Positions 1 to 10,405 of a stretch of 50,539 bases of DNA are shown one piece after another. Every line of letters begins with the position of its first letter. Position 1 is the stretch's first letter. The stretch spans positions 1-50,539 of the forward strand of contig NZ_JABBXF010000075.1 in the NCBI RefSeq assembly GCF_013030945.1, written 5' to 3'. Source of the stretch: Streptomyces morookaense (lineage in GTDB: Bacteria > Actinomycetota > Actinomycetes > Streptomycetales > Streptomycetaceae). The notes beneath the pieces are model-generated. The model made no database searches. It saw only the letters and a list, made by a program, of their open reading frames with translations, and was not told where the DNA came from. The position numbers and the translations under genes were made by a program.

Positions 1-222
1 AAGTGCCCGTACACCCCACTCCCAGCGGTCGCAGAACTCCTTGAACGACGAGGTCAGTCCCTCGTGCCCGGTCTCCATCCCGGAGAGGGAGAGCTCGGAG
101 AAACCGCGGCCGACCGAGGCCGCGCCCGGGGTACCGACGCCCTTGAGTTCACCGATGGCGCCGTTGATGCCGCCGGCGATGGCGTCCATGGCGGCCTTGT
201 TCGCCTTGAGGCCGTCACTCAT
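1..222 (-). CDS. WXG100/ESX-like protein, N-terminal part (runs off left edge)
   Basis: The first 74 codons of a minus-strand gene are present: MSDGLKANKAAMD... to ...FCDRWEWGVRAL, cut at base 1. The start is ATG at 222. It overlaps the stop of the upstream SseB gene by 8 nt, which suggests translational coupling. The Ala/Gly-rich helical start and the DRWEWG segment resemble the long WXG100-like proteins of Streptomyces that are encoded next to type VII secretion substrates or polymorphic toxins. This is recall of the family, not a search. No catalytic motif is visible in this fragment. Function is inferred only at family level, and the rest of the gene and any downstream toxin lie outside the window. 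Confidence 0.6.
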   Translation of the reverse strand, partial: MSDGLKANKAAMDAIAGGINGAIGELKGVGTPGAASVGRGFSELSLSGMETGHEGLTSSFKEFCDRWEWGVRAL

Positions 223-625
223 GGCGCGCCTCGTCCTCGCCATCCACCGCCGCCTCGTCCGGGACGATGCCCTTCACCGGCGGGAACAGCATGGGGCGTT
301 CACTGCCCACGTCCAGTGCCACCCCAGCTGGGCCGGCCACCGCCGGGACCACCACGTCCAGCAGCCGGGCGCCGAGCACGGTGCGGTACTCCCACGCCGC
401 CTCCTCCTCCGTCGTACCCTGTGCGACCGCGAACCGCGCCAGCGCAGCCTCGTCCGTAAACGCGCAGATCCAGCGGATGCCCCCCAGCTCCGCCGACCAC
501 AGACCGCCCGCCCCGTCCAACGGCACCAGGACCGGCGCCCTCCGGAACTCGCCGACCAGCGCGGCAGGGCGACCCCGCTCCACATGGACCGCGGCGATCT
601 CGCCTGCCAGCTCTGTCAACGGCAA
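215..625 (-). CDS. SseB-domain protein (136 aa)
   Basis: A small cytoplasmic protein with an SseB N-terminal-like pattern: RRAPVLVPLD near residue 30, a strand reading IRWICAFTDEAALARFA, and a closing GVALDVGSERPMLFPP segment. SseB-domain proteins were named in enterics as a type III secretion chaperone. In actinobacteria they are common but uncharacterised. The start is TTG at 625, because a strong GGGGGAGGAA lies about 8 nt upstream and no ATG or GTG fits. The gene ends inside the first codons of the WXG100-like gene, so the two form an operon. A second SseB-domain gene lies at 12521 next to a mycosin, which makes a link with type VII secretion plausible but unproven. Confidence 0.8.
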   Translation of the reverse strand: MPLTELAGEIAAVHVERGRPAALVGEFRRAPVLVPLDGAGGLWSAELGGIRWICAFTDEAALARFAVAQGTTEEEAAWEYRTVLGARLLDVVVPAVAGPAGVALDVGSERPMLFPPVKGIVPDEAAVDGEDEARHE

Positions 626-693
626 CGCCTGTTCCTCCCCCGCACGAGTGATCCCCGGCAGGTTACCGAACGACCTGGGGCGTCACCCGCGCC

Positions 694-1398
694 TCACCCC
701 CCAGCCGCCTCCACCACCCCCCGCACCAGCCCGTACTCGTCCCCCACCTCCGGGTGCCACTGCACCCCCACCGCAAAAGCGGAACCGGGCAACTCCACCG
801 CCTCCACCGTCCCGTCCTCCGCAAACGCGCTGGCAACGAGCCCCTCGCCAAGGCGGGCCACCCCCTGGTGGTGGTGCGTGGCGACATTCACCGTCGCCCC
901 CAGCAGGGACGCCGTCCGCGTCCCCGGCACCGCCGTCACCGCATGCTCCCTGAACGCCCCCACCACCGGGTTGTGCCCCTCGTGCCCCACCTCGTCCGGC
1001 AGGTGCTGGCACAGCGTGCCGCCCGCGTGGACGTTCATCAGCTGCATGCCGCGGCAGATTCCCAGCACCGGCACGCCCTGCTCCAACGCGGTCTCCAGCA
1101 GGGCCAGTTCCCAGCGGTCCCGCTCCGGCACCGGCGTGCCCGTACGCGCGTGCGGGCGCTCCCCGTACAGGGCCGGGTCCAAGTCCTCGCCACCCGCCAG
1201 GACGAGACCGTCCAGGCGGCGCACCAGTGCGCCCGCCGCCGCCGGGTCGTCCGGCGGGAGCATCGCCACCAGGCCGCCCCCGCGCCGGACGTACTGCGGG
1301 TACGCGTCCGGCAGCAGCGCCGCCGGGAGGTCCCACGCGACGCCCCAGCGGGCCCGGCACAGGTAGGTGGTGACGCCGATGAGGGGCTGAACGGGCAT
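694..1398 (-). CDS. Gamma-glutamyl hydrolase, peptidase C26 / class I glutamine amidotransferase-like
   Basis: A 234-aa protein of the PuuD-like family, which cleaves gamma-glutamyl amide bonds to release glutamate. The nucleophile is Cys115 in GICRGMQL, and the partner residues are His215 and Glu217 in GVQWHPE. The N-terminal PLIGVTTY strand is typical of the family. The ATG at 1398 has AAAGGA upstream. An alternative ATG at 1431 overlaps the permease stop (ATGA) and would add 11 residues. It is the last gene of the regulator-permease-hydrolase arm. In the proposed pathway it would hydrolyse the oxidised gamma-glutamyl intermediate made by the divergently encoded ligase and dehydrogenases. 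Confidence 0.85.
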   Translation of the reverse strand: MPVQPLIGVTTYLCRARWGVAWDLPAALLPDAYPQYVRRGGGLVAMLPPDDPAAAGALVRRLDGLVLAGGEDLDPALYGERPHARTGTPVPERDRWELALLETALEQGVPVLGICRGMQLMNVHAGGTLCQHLPDEVGHEGHNPVVGAFREHAVTAVPGTRTASLLGATVNVATHHHQGVARLGEGLVASAFAEDGTVEAVELPGSAFAVGVQWHPEVGDEYGLVRGVVEAAGG

Positions 1399-1427
1399 GT
1401 TCCGTACGGTCCTTTCGATTGCGCGGG

Positions 1428-2867
<1,440 letters not shown>

Positions 2868-2883
2868 GAGCCGCTCCTTCGGG

Positions 2884-2905
2884 CAATGGTTTTGCGCCAT
2901 ACCTT
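2884..2905 (-). promoter_or_regulatory. Candidate operator of the FCD regulator, copy B (permease promoter)
   Basis: CAATGGT-N9-TACCTT on the plus strand, starting 17 nt upstream of the permease ATG. The same 13 fixed bases with the same 9-nt gap occur at 3721-3742, also 17 nt upstream of the regulator start. The outer parts form an imperfect dyad (ATGGT...ACCTT). Confidence 0.6.
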
Positions 2906-2937
2906 TGCCGGGTCGGGCCGGGAAACACAACCCCCCT

Positions 2938-2957
2938 GCGTTAAACCGGAGTAACGC
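2938..2957. repeat. Inverted repeat between regulator and permease genes
   Basis: GCGTTA and TAACGC arms (6 bp, perfect) separated by 8 nt, lying just after the regulator stop. It could be a weak terminator of the regulator transcript or a second regulatory site. There is no T-tract. Confidence 0.35.
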
Positions 2958-2975
2958 GGACGGACTTCCCGCCCG

Positions 2976-3704
2976 TCACGTCAGGAATCCCCGCAGCAGC
3001 GCCGCCGTGCCGCAGCAGTGCTCCCGCATCACCGCGCGCGCCCGGTCCGGGTCCCCGTCCAGCACCGCCGCCACGAGCGCGGTGTGCTGCCGCTGCGAGT
3101 GCTCCAGGTTCCGTACCAGCAGGGGAATGCAGTCCAGCAGGTCGTTGACCGTGGCGCGCACGGCAGCGTACTGCGCGGCCAGCGAGGGGGAGCCCGACAA
3201 TTCGGCCAGGGTCAGGTGCAGGCGCGTGTCCATGCGGCGGTAGTCGGCCAGCGGCGCGTCATGCGTGGCGGCCAGGGCGGCCTCCAGGCGCTGCGCCTGT
3301 TCCCCGGTCAGCCCGTGCGCCGCGCACAGTGCGGCCGCGCCCGTCTCCAGCACCTCGCGGAAGCGCAGCGTGTCCTCGACGTCCACCGCCGCGATCCGGC
3401 GCCGCAGTTCGGCCTCGCCGGAGGCCGCGGGCCGGGCCAGCACGAACGTGCCGCCGTAGCGGCCGCGCCGGCTCTCCACCAGCCCCTGGTCGTGGAGCAC
3501 CTTCAGCACCTCGCGCAGCGTCACCCGGCTGATCTGCAGCCGGTCCGCCAACTCCCGCTCCGCGGGCAGCCGTTCGCCGTGCGCCACCAGGCCCAGGCGC
3601 ACGATCTGGAGTATCTGCTCCAGGGCCTCCTCGAAGCCGTTGCCCGCACGGACCGGCCGCAGCACGGGCGCCAGCCGCTCCGCCGTATCCGCATCCTCGT
3701 TCAT
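2976..3704 (-). CDS. FadR/GntR-family regulator with FCD ligand domain
   Basis: A 242-aa transcription factor. The N-terminal winged helix reads GERLPAERELADRLQISRVTLREVLKVLHDQGLVE followed by the RRGRYGGTFV wing. The C-terminal all-helical FCD domain carries the expected metal-ligand pattern: an acidic DTRLHLTLAELSGSP helix and a late RQHTALVAAVLDGDPDRARAVMREH helix. ATG at 3704 is preferred over TTG at 3719, because GGAAGGGG lies directly upstream. It sits between the permease arm and the divergent ligase operon, and carries the same upstream motif as the permease. It probably autoregulates and controls both arms in response to a pathway intermediate. The ligand is unknown. Confidence 0.88.
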   Translation of the reverse strand: MNEDADTAERLAPVLRPVRAGNGFEEALEQILQIVRLGLVAHGERLPAERELADRLQISRVTLREVLKVLHDQGLVESRRGRYGGTFVLARPAASGEAELRRRIAAVDVEDTLRFREVLETGAAALCAAHGLTGEQAQRLEAALAATHDAPLADYRRMDTRLHLTLAELSGSPSLAAQYAAVRATVNDLLDCIPLLVRNLEHSQRQHTALVAAVLDGDPDRARAVMREHCCGTAALLRGFLT

Positions 3705-3720
3705 CGGACCCCTTCCCAAC

Positions 3721-3742
3721 CAATGGTCTACGGGCCTACCTT
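3721..3742 (-). promoter_or_regulatory. Candidate operator of the FCD regulator, copy A (divergent promoter region)
   Basis: CAATGGT-N9-TACCTT in the 83-nt gap between the divergent regulator (ATG at 3704) and ligase (GTG at 3788). It also contains the short palindrome ACCAATGGT (3719-3727). Position and spacing match the copy at 2884-2905, so one regulator could control both arms from here. Confidence 0.6.
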
Positions 3743-3787
3743 AAGACCTCCGGTCGCACCGACGAAGGCCCGACAGGAGGCACCACC

Positions 3788-5155
3788 GTGGCAGACCGCA
3801 CACCCCCGCTCGCCGTCGACGAACTGCGCAGGCTCGTCGACACCGGGGAGATCGACACCGTCGTCCTCGCCTTCACGGACATGCAGGGACGGCTCCAGGG
3901 AAAGCGGTTCGCCGCCCGGTTCTTCCTCGACGACGCCCTCGACCACGGCACGGAGGGCTGCAACTACCTCCTCGCCGTCGACACCGACATGAACACCGTC
4001 GACGGGTACGCGATGTCCTCCTGGGAGCGCGGCTACGGCGACTTCGCCCTGCACGGGGACCTCGGCACCCTCCGCCGCACCCCCTGGAACCCCGGCACCG
4101 CCCTGCTCACCGCCGACCTCGCCTGGCACGACGGCTCGCCCGTCCTCGCCTCCCCGCGGCAGATCCTGCGCCGCCAGCTCGACCGGCTGGCCGAGCGCGG
4201 CTGGACCGCGTACGCGGGCACGGAGCTGGAGTTCATGGTCTTCCGGGACTCCTACGAGCAGGCCTGGAACCGCGGCTACCGCGGCATGACCCCCGCCAAC
4301 CAGTACAACTGCGACTACTCCGTCCTCGGCACCGGCCGCGTCGAGCCCCTGCTGCGCCGCATCCGCAACGAGATGGGCGCGGCCGGCATGACCGTCGAGT
4401 CGGCCAAGGGCGAGTGCAACCTCGGCCAGCACGAGATCGCCTTCCGCTACGCCGACGCGCTCACCACCTGCGACCAGCACGCCGTCTACAAGACCGGCGC
4501 CAAGGAGATCGCGGCCCAGGAGGGCATGGCGCTCACCTTCATGGCCAAGTACGACGAGCGCGAGGGCAATTCCTGCCACATCCACCTCTCGCTGCGCGAC
4601 GAGGCCGGGCACCCCGTCCTGGCCGACGACGGCGGCCCCTACGGCATGTCCCGCGTCATGCAGCACTTCCTCGCCGGACAGCTCGCCGCCCTGCGGGACT
4701 TCACCCTGCTCTACGCCCCCAACATCAACTCCTACAAGCGCTTCCGCCCCGGCTCCTTCGCCCCCACCGCCGTGGCCTGGGGCCCCGACAACCGCACCTG
4801 CTCCCTGCGCGTCGTCGGCCGGGGACACTCCCACCGCTTCGAGAACCGGCTGCCGGGCGGCGACGTGAACCCCTACCTCGCCGTCGCCGGCATGGTCGCG
4901 GCCGGGCTGTACGGCATCGAGCACGAACTCGAACTGCCCGACGTGTGCACGGGCAACGCCTACGCGGGCGACGCCGAACACGTTCCGGCCACCCTGCGCG
5001 AGGCGGCCGAGCTGTGGGAGGCCAGCCCGATAGCCCGCGCCGCCTTCGGCGACGACGTGGTCGAGCACTACCGGCACATGGCCCGCGTCGAGCAGGAGGC
5101 GTACGACACCGCCGTCACGGACTGGGAGCGCTTCCGCTGCTTCGAGCGGCTGTGA
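3788..5155 (+). CDS. glnA4: Glutamine-synthetase-like gamma-glutamyl amine ligase (GlnA4-type, probable gamma-glutamylethanolamide synthetase)
   Basis: A 455-aa member of the glutamine synthetase I superfamily. It would join glutamate to an amine using ATP. GS landmarks are in order: ELEFMVF near residue 150, KGECNLGQHEIAFRYAD, NSCHIHLSL, NSYKRFRPGSFAPTAVAWG, and FENRLPGGDVNPYLAVAG. The adenylylation loop of true GlnA (NLYDLPPEE type) is absent, as in GS-like amine ligases. GTG at 3788 has ACAGGAGG 6 nt upstream. The divergent regulator and permease, and the downstream ALDH, SDR and hydrolase arm, mirror the S. coelicolor GlnA4 neighbourhood known for ethanolamine gamma-glutamylation (recalled literature). 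Substrate assignment is inference; polyamines or other amines remain possible. Confidence 0.8.
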   Translation: MADRTPPLAVDELRRLVDTGEIDTVVLAFTDMQGRLQGKRFAARFFLDDALDHGTEGCNYLLAVDTDMNTVDGYAMSSWERGYGDFALHGDLGTLRRTPWNPGTALLTADLAWHDGSPVLASPRQILRRQLDRLAERGWTAYAGTELEFMVFRDSYEQAWNRGYRGMTPANQYNCDYSVLGTGRVEPLLRRIRNEMGAAGMTVESAKGECNLGQHEIAFRYADALTTCDQHAVYKTGAKEIAAQEGMALTFMAKYDEREGNSCHIHLSLRDEAGHPVLADDGGPYGMSRVMQHFLAGQLAALRDFTLLYAPNINSYKRFRPGSFAPTAVAWGPDNRTCSLRVVGRGHSHRFENRLPGGDVNPYLAVAGMVAAGLYGIEHELELPDVCTGNAYAGDAEHVPATLREAAELWEASPIARAAFGDDVVEHYRHMARVEQEAYDTAVTDWERFRCFERL

Positions 5156-5181
5156 TGTGACCGGCGCAGGACGGGTTCGCT

Positions 5182-5202
5182 GCCAGGCAGGCCGAGCCTG
5201 GC
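5182..5202 (+). terminator. Hairpin after the GS-like gene
   Basis: GCCAGGC and GCCTGGC arms (7 bp, perfect, 7-nt loop), 27 nt after the ligase stop. There is no T-tract. With the repeat at 5215-5268 it may attenuate read-through into the ALDH gene. Confidence 0.4.
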
Positions 5203-5214
5203 CGCCGGAGCGAA

Positions 5215-5268
5215 CTGCGGGCTCGTCGTGGCTGGTCGCGCAGTTCCCCGCGCCCCTTCGGGGCGCGG
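5215..5268 (-). repeat. Streptomyces intergenic palindromic repeat, copy 1
   Basis: Contains GCGCAGTTCCCCGCGCCCC followed by a GCGCCCC/GGGGCGC hairpin and preceded by CTGCGG...GTCGTGGCTGG. The same unit recurs at 8822-8975 (two facing copies), 12431-12470, 14170-14222, 33323-33375 and 50053-50133. It lies between the ligase and ALDH genes. Confidence 0.85.
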
Positions 5269-5311
5269 TCACGCACCGCACTTCGCCAAGCCCGCTGAGC
5301 AAGGAGATCTG

Positions 5312-6679
5312 TTGCACGAGCACGACGTAGTCAATCCCGCCACCGAGGAGCTGGTCGCCACCGTACGGGCCACGACTCCCGAGGAAGTGGACGCCGCCGT
5401 CCGCCGCGCCATCGACGCCCAGCGCCGCTGGGCCGCCCTCGCCCCCGGCGACCGCGCCCGCACGCTGCGCCGTTTCGCCGCGGCCGTCGACGAACACCTG
5501 GAGGAACTCGCCCTCCTGGAGGTCCGCGAGGCGGGCCACCCGATCGGCAACGCCCGCTGGGAGGCGGGCAACGTCCGCGACCTGCTGGACTACGCGGCCG
5601 GGGGAGCGGAACGCCTCCTCGGCGCCCAGATCCCGGTGGCCGGCGGGCTGGACGTCACCTTCCACGAGCCGCTGGGCGTCGTCGCCGTCATCGCCCCCTG
5701 GAACTTCCCCATGCCCATTGCCGCGTGGGGCTTCGCCCCCGCGCTGGCCGCCGGCAACGCGGTGCTCGTCAAGCCTGCCGAGACCACCCCGCTGACCGCC
5801 CTGCGGCTGGCGGAACTCGCCCTGGAGGCCGGGCTGCCCGAAGGACTCCTCCAAGTCCTGCCCGGGGCCGGGCCGGTCACCGGCAACGCCCTGGTCGGGC
5901 ACCCCGGCGTCGCCAAGGTCGTCTTCACCGGCTCCACCGCCGTCGGGCGGCAGATCATGGCCACGTGCGCGCAGGACGTCAAACGCGTCACCCTCGAACT
6001 CGGCGGCAAGAACCCGAACATCGTCTTCGCCGACGCCGACATCGAGCGCGCCGCGGCCGCCGCCCCCGGCTCGTTCCTCGACAACACCGGCCAGGACTGC
6101 TGCGCCCGCAGCCGCATCCTCGTCCAGCGCTCCGTGTACGACCGCTTCCTCGAACTGCTGGAGCCCGCAGTGCTGTCCTGGGTCACCGGCGACCCCGCCG
6201 ACCCCGGCACGCAGATGGGCCCGCTCGTCTCCGCCGCGCACCGCGAACGCGTCCGCTCGTACGTCCCCGAGACCGCGCCCGCCGCCATCCGCGGCAACGC
6301 CCCGGCGGGCAAGGGCTATTGGTACCCGGCGACCGTGCTGGAGGGCCGCCCCGGGGACCGTGCCGCGGTCGAGGAGATCTTCGGGCCGGTGGCCGTCGTC
6401 ATCCCCTTCGAGGACGAGGAGGAGGCGGTGCGGCTCGCCAACGCCACCGACTACGGGCTGTCGGGCTCGCTGTGGACGCGGGACGTCGCCCGCGCCCTGC
6501 GCGTCTCGCGGGCCGTCGCGGCGGGCAACCTCTCCGTCAACTCCCACAGCAGCGTGCGCTACTGGACGCCCTTCGGCGGCTTCAAGCGCTCCGGCCTGGG
6601 CCGCGAGCTGGGCCCCGACGCGTTGTCCGCCTTCACCGAGACCAAGAACGTCTTCATCGATACGGAGGAGAGCAAGTGA
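5312..6679 (+). CDS. NAD(P)-dependent aldehyde dehydrogenase
   Basis: A 455-aa ALDH. TTG at 5312 is chosen because AAGGAG lies 5 nt upstream and the longer frame would begin inside the intergenic repeat. Landmarks: APWNFPMPIAAWGFAPALAAGN, the general-base Glu229 in VTLELGGKNPNIVF, the catalytic Cys263 in NTGQDCC, and EIFGPVAVVIPF. The C-terminus TPFGGFKRSGLGRELG is typical. It is somewhat shorter than most ALDHs (about 480-500 aa) at the N-terminus. It overlaps the SDR gene by 4 nt (GTGA). In the proposed pathway it oxidises the gamma-glutamyl aldehyde to the acid. Relatives act on gamma-glutamyl-aminobutyraldehyde or betaine aldehyde; the substrate here is inferred from the cluster. Confidence 0.88.
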   Translation: MHEHDVVNPATEELVATVRATTPEEVDAAVRRAIDAQRRWAALAPGDRARTLRRFAAAVDEHLEELALLEVREAGHPIGNARWEAGNVRDLLDYAAGGAERLLGAQIPVAGGLDVTFHEPLGVVAVIAPWNFPMPIAAWGFAPALAAGNAVLVKPAETTPLTALRLAELALEAGLPEGLLQVLPGAGPVTGNALVGHPGVAKVVFTGSTAVGRQIMATCAQDVKRVTLELGGKNPNIVFADADIERAAAAAPGSFLDNTGQDCCARSRILVQRSVYDRFLELLEPAVLSWVTGDPADPGTQMGPLVSAAHRERVRSYVPETAPAAIRGNAPAGKGYWYPATVLEGRPGDRAAVEEIFGPVAVVIPFEDEEEAVRLANATDYGLSGSLWTRDVARALRVSRAVAAGNLSVNSHSSVRYWTPFGGFKRSGLGRELGPDALSAFTETKNVFIDTEESK

Positions 6680-7461
6680 CCGACCAGACCCCCGTCTGCC
6701 GACGCCTCGTGGGCCGCACGGCCGTCGTGACCGGAGCCGGCAGCGGCATCGGACTGGCCACCGCGCGGCGGCTCGCCTCCGAGGGTGCGCACGTCGTCTG
6801 CGCCGACATCGACGAGACGGCGGGCAAGGCCGCCGCCGACGAGGTCGGCGGCCTGTTCGTCAAGGTCGACGTCACCAGCCCGGAGGAGGTCGAGGCGCTG
6901 TTCAGGACGGCCTTCGACACCTACGGTTCGGTCGACGTCGCCTTCAACAACGCCGGGATCTCCCCGCCCGACGACGACTCCATCCTCACCACCGGCCTCG
7001 ACGCCTGGAGGCGCGTCCAGGAGGTCAACCTGACCTCCGTCTACCTGTGCTGCAAGGCCGCCCTGCCGTATATGCAGCGGCAGGGCCGGGGCTCCATCAT
7101 CAACACCGCCTCCTTCGTGGCCGTCATGGGCGCCGCCACCTCGCAGATCAGTTACACCGCCTCCAAGGGCGGCGTGCTGGCCATGTCCCGCGAACTGGGT
7201 GTGCAGTTCGCCCGCGAGGGCATCCGCGTCAACGCGCTGTGTCCCGGGCCGGTCAACACCCCGCTGCTCAAGGAGCTGTTCGCCAAGGACCCGGAGCGGG
7301 CGGCGCGCCGGCTCGTGCACGTGCCGGTGGGCCGGTTCGCCGAGCCGGAGGAGATCGCGGCCGCCGTGGCCTTCCTCGCCAGCGACGACTCGTCGTTCGT
7401 CAACGCCGCCGAGTTCCTCGTGGACGGAGGCATCGCGGGCGCCTATGTGACCCCGCTGTAG
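6676..7461 (+). CDS. SDR-family dehydrogenase (Rossmann)
   Basis: A 261-aa classical short-chain dehydrogenase. It has the NAD(P) motif TGAGSGIG near residue 20, an acidic CADID after beta-2 (favouring NAD), NNAG, the NTASF serine, the YTASK catalytic Tyr/Lys pair, and a closing FLASDDSSFVNAAEFLVDGG. GTG at 6676 overlaps the ALDH stop, with GGAGGAG just upstream. In an ethanolamine route it would oxidise the hydroxyl of gamma-glutamylethanolamide to the aldehyde used by the ALDH. That step order is inference from gene content; the fold and cofactor class are clear from the sequence. Confidence 0.88.
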   Translation: MTDQTPVCRRLVGRTAVVTGAGSGIGLATARRLASEGAHVVCADIDETAGKAAADEVGGLFVKVDVTSPEEVEALFRTAFDTYGSVDVAFNNAGISPPDDDSILTTGLDAWRRVQEVNLTSVYLCCKAALPYMQRQGRGSIINTASFVAVMGAATSQISYTASKGGVLAMSRELGVQFAREGIRVNALCPGPVNTPLLKELFAKDPERAARRLVHVPVGRFAEPEEIAAAVAFLASDDSSFVNAAEFLVDGGIAGAYVTPL

Positions 7462-7481
7462 GGTCCATGATCGGGCAACGG

Positions 7482-7501
7482 AACCGGCCGTCCGGTCGGT
7501 T
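7482..7501 (+). terminator. Terminator-like hairpin after the ALDH-SDR operon
   Basis: AACCGGCCG and CGGTCGGTT pair (8 of 9) around a 2-nt loop, then TTTCGTCG. It lies 21 nt after the SDR stop and before the HAD phosphatase gene. Confidence 0.5.
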
Positions 7502-7555
7502 TCGTCGTCCTGCTCCGCCCTGCCCGTTTTCCGTTTCCTGCACCGAAGAGTTCTG

Positions 7556-8821
<1,266 letters not shown>

Positions 8822-8975
8822 GGCGCCCCGAAGGGGTGCGGGGAACTGCGCGACCAGCCCCCACCGGCCCGCAGCCGAGGCACCACCCCAGAGGTCCGGG
8901 GCGTAGCCCCGAGTACCTCGGCTGCGGGAGCGTCGTGGTTGCTCGCGCAGTTCCCCGCGCCCCTTACAGGGCGCC
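8822..8975. repeat. Two facing copies of the palindromic repeat; bidirectional terminator candidate
   Basis: A left copy (GGCGCCCC...GCGGGGAACTGCGCGACC) and a right copy in inverse orientation meet in a centre where CCGCAGCCGAGG (8869-8880) pairs with CCTCGGCTGCGG (8916-8927). An inner CGGGGC-GTA-GCCCCG hairpin sits at 8897-8911. The near-perfect 150-nt dyad fills the gap between two convergent genes. Confidence 0.85.
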
Positions 8976-8986
8976 GTGGTGCGGGG

Positions 8987-10207
8987 TCACAGGAACGCGT
9001 ACCCCTCGCCCCGGTACGTGGGCACCGTCTCCGTGACCCGGTCCCCGTCGACCAGGTGCAACACGGCGAATCGCTCGCACAGTTCGCCCGCCTTCGCATG
9101 CCGGAACCACACCTTGTCGCCGATCAGCAGATCATCGGCCGCCTGGCCGAGCAGCGGCGTCTGCACCTCCCCCGCCCCCTCCCGCGGCGCGAGCCGCAGC
9201 CCCGCCGGCAGGTGCGGAACCGGCAGCCGGTCGCGGCCCGGTGCGCCGGAGGCGGGGTAGCCGCCGCCGAGCACGGTCACCACGCCCACGCCCGGCCTGC
9301 GCACCACCGGCAGCGCGAACAGGGCCGCCGGGCGGCCGCGGAAGGAGGTGAAGTCGTCGAAGAGGCGCGGCACGAACAGCCCCGACCCCGCGGCGACTTC
9401 CGTCACCGCCGCCTCGGCCGCCGTGTGCTGCACACTGCCCGTGCCGCCGCCGTTGACGAACTCCAGGTCCGCCACCGCCCGTACCGCCGCCACGGCCTCC
9501 GCCCTGCGCACCGCGAGCTCCCGGCGGGCGGCGGCCTGCATCAGCCGCACCGCCCGGGCCCGTACGGGGTGCCCGGCCGGGGCGTCGCCCACGCCGGCCA
9601 CATGGGCTTCGTACGCCATCAGCCCCACCAGCCGCACGCCCGGCCGGCGCCCGACGGAGCGCGCCAGTTCCGCCAGGCGCTCCGGGGCGTACACCGGGGA
9701 GCGCAGCGCCCCCAGCCGCACCCGGCCGCCGAGCAGCCGCAGCGAGGTGTCCAACTCCAGGCAGACGCGCACCACTTCGCGTCCCGCGCGGGCGGACTCG
9801 ACCAGGGCGAGCTGGGCCGGATCGTCGATCATCACCGTCACCGCGCGCGCCAGCTTCGCGTCCGAGGTCAGCTCGGCGAACCCCGCCCGGTCGGTGGACG
9901 GGTAGGCCAGCAGCACGTCCTCGACGCCCGAACGCGCCAGCCACAACGCCTCGGCGAGCGTGAAGGCCAGCACCCCCGAGAACCCGTCGCGGGCCAGCAC
10001 CCGTTCCAGCAGCGCCCGGCAGCGCACCGACTTGCTCGCCACCCGCACCGGCTTGCCCCGCGCCCGGCGCACCAGGTCGGCGGCGTTGGCGTCGAAGGCC
10101 CGGAGGTCGACCACGGCCAGCGGCGCGGTCAGACCGCCGGTGGCCCGGTCGTAGCGGGTCCGGTCGGAGGGGGAGCCGGTGACGCGAGGTGCTGTCGCTG
10201 ACGGCAT
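8987..10207 (-). CDS. Fold-type III PLP enzyme (alanine racemase-like; amino acid deaminase/aldolase family)
   Basis: A 406-aa protein with an alanine-racemase-type TIM barrel. The PLP-binding lysine is in KPVRVASKSVRC near residue 55. It shares the order of D-threonine aldolase / D-serine dehydratase-like proteins: MAYEAHVAG, a GGGTGS phosphate-binding loop and a C-terminal metal-site region reading GDKVWFRHAKAGELCERF. The His and Cys there match the zinc site of this subfamily. The ATG at 10207 has only weak Shine-Dalgarno support. It is convergent with the HAD gene and divergent from the membrane protein at 10406. It acts on an amino acid with D-configuration or a beta-hydroxy group, by family; the exact substrate is not readable. 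Confidence 0.75.
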   Translation of the reverse strand: MPSATAPRVTGSPSDRTRYDRATGGLTAPLAVVDLRAFDANAADLVRRARGKPVRVASKSVRCRALLERVLARDGFSGVLAFTLAEALWLARSGVEDVLLAYPSTDRAGFAELTSDAKLARAVTVMIDDPAQLALVESARAGREVVRVCLELDTSLRLLGGRVRLGALRSPVYAPERLAELARSVGRRPGVRLVGLMAYEAHVAGVGDAPAGHPVRARAVRLMQAAARRELAVRRAEAVAAVRAVADLEFVNGGGTGSVQHTAAEAAVTEVAAGSGLFVPRLFDDFTSFRGRPAALFALPVVRRPGVGVVTVLGGGYPASGAPGRDRLPVPHLPAGLRLAPREGAGEVQTPLLGQAADDLLIGDKVWFRHAKAGELCERFAVLHLVDGDRVTETVPTYRGEGYAFL

Positions 10208-10405
10208 GGGCGCAGCTTGCCAGAGCCGATCACCGCTGAACAGGGGCCGGGCGAGGGCGAATGGCCGGGGCCGCCGGAGGCCCCGTAGAGTGGCGCCGCC
10301 GCCCGGCCGCCGAGCCGTGGGGCGAGATGTCGTGTTACGAACCAGCCTGCCCCGAAAGGCGATCGGGCGATACGGCGAGCCGGCTCGCGAGGGGGAGCAC
10401 ACAGG
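10208..10405. other. Divergent intergenic region
   Basis: 198 nt between divergent genes. It must hold both promoters, but I see no convincing -10/-35 pair, operator or RNA. A GGGGGAG Shine-Dalgarno for the plus-strand gene is at 10391-10397. Confidence 0.4.

Noticed and set aside
3719..3727. ACCAATGGT as a stand-alone FadR-type operator
   Set aside because: The half-site order is opposite to the usual TGGT-ACCA, and the longer motif shared with the permease promoter explains the conservation better.
5228..5311. Longer ALDH start at GTG 5228
   Set aside because: It lies inside the intergenic repeat, has no Shine-Dalgarno and would add a non-ALDH peptide. TTG at 5312 with AAGGAG fits better.
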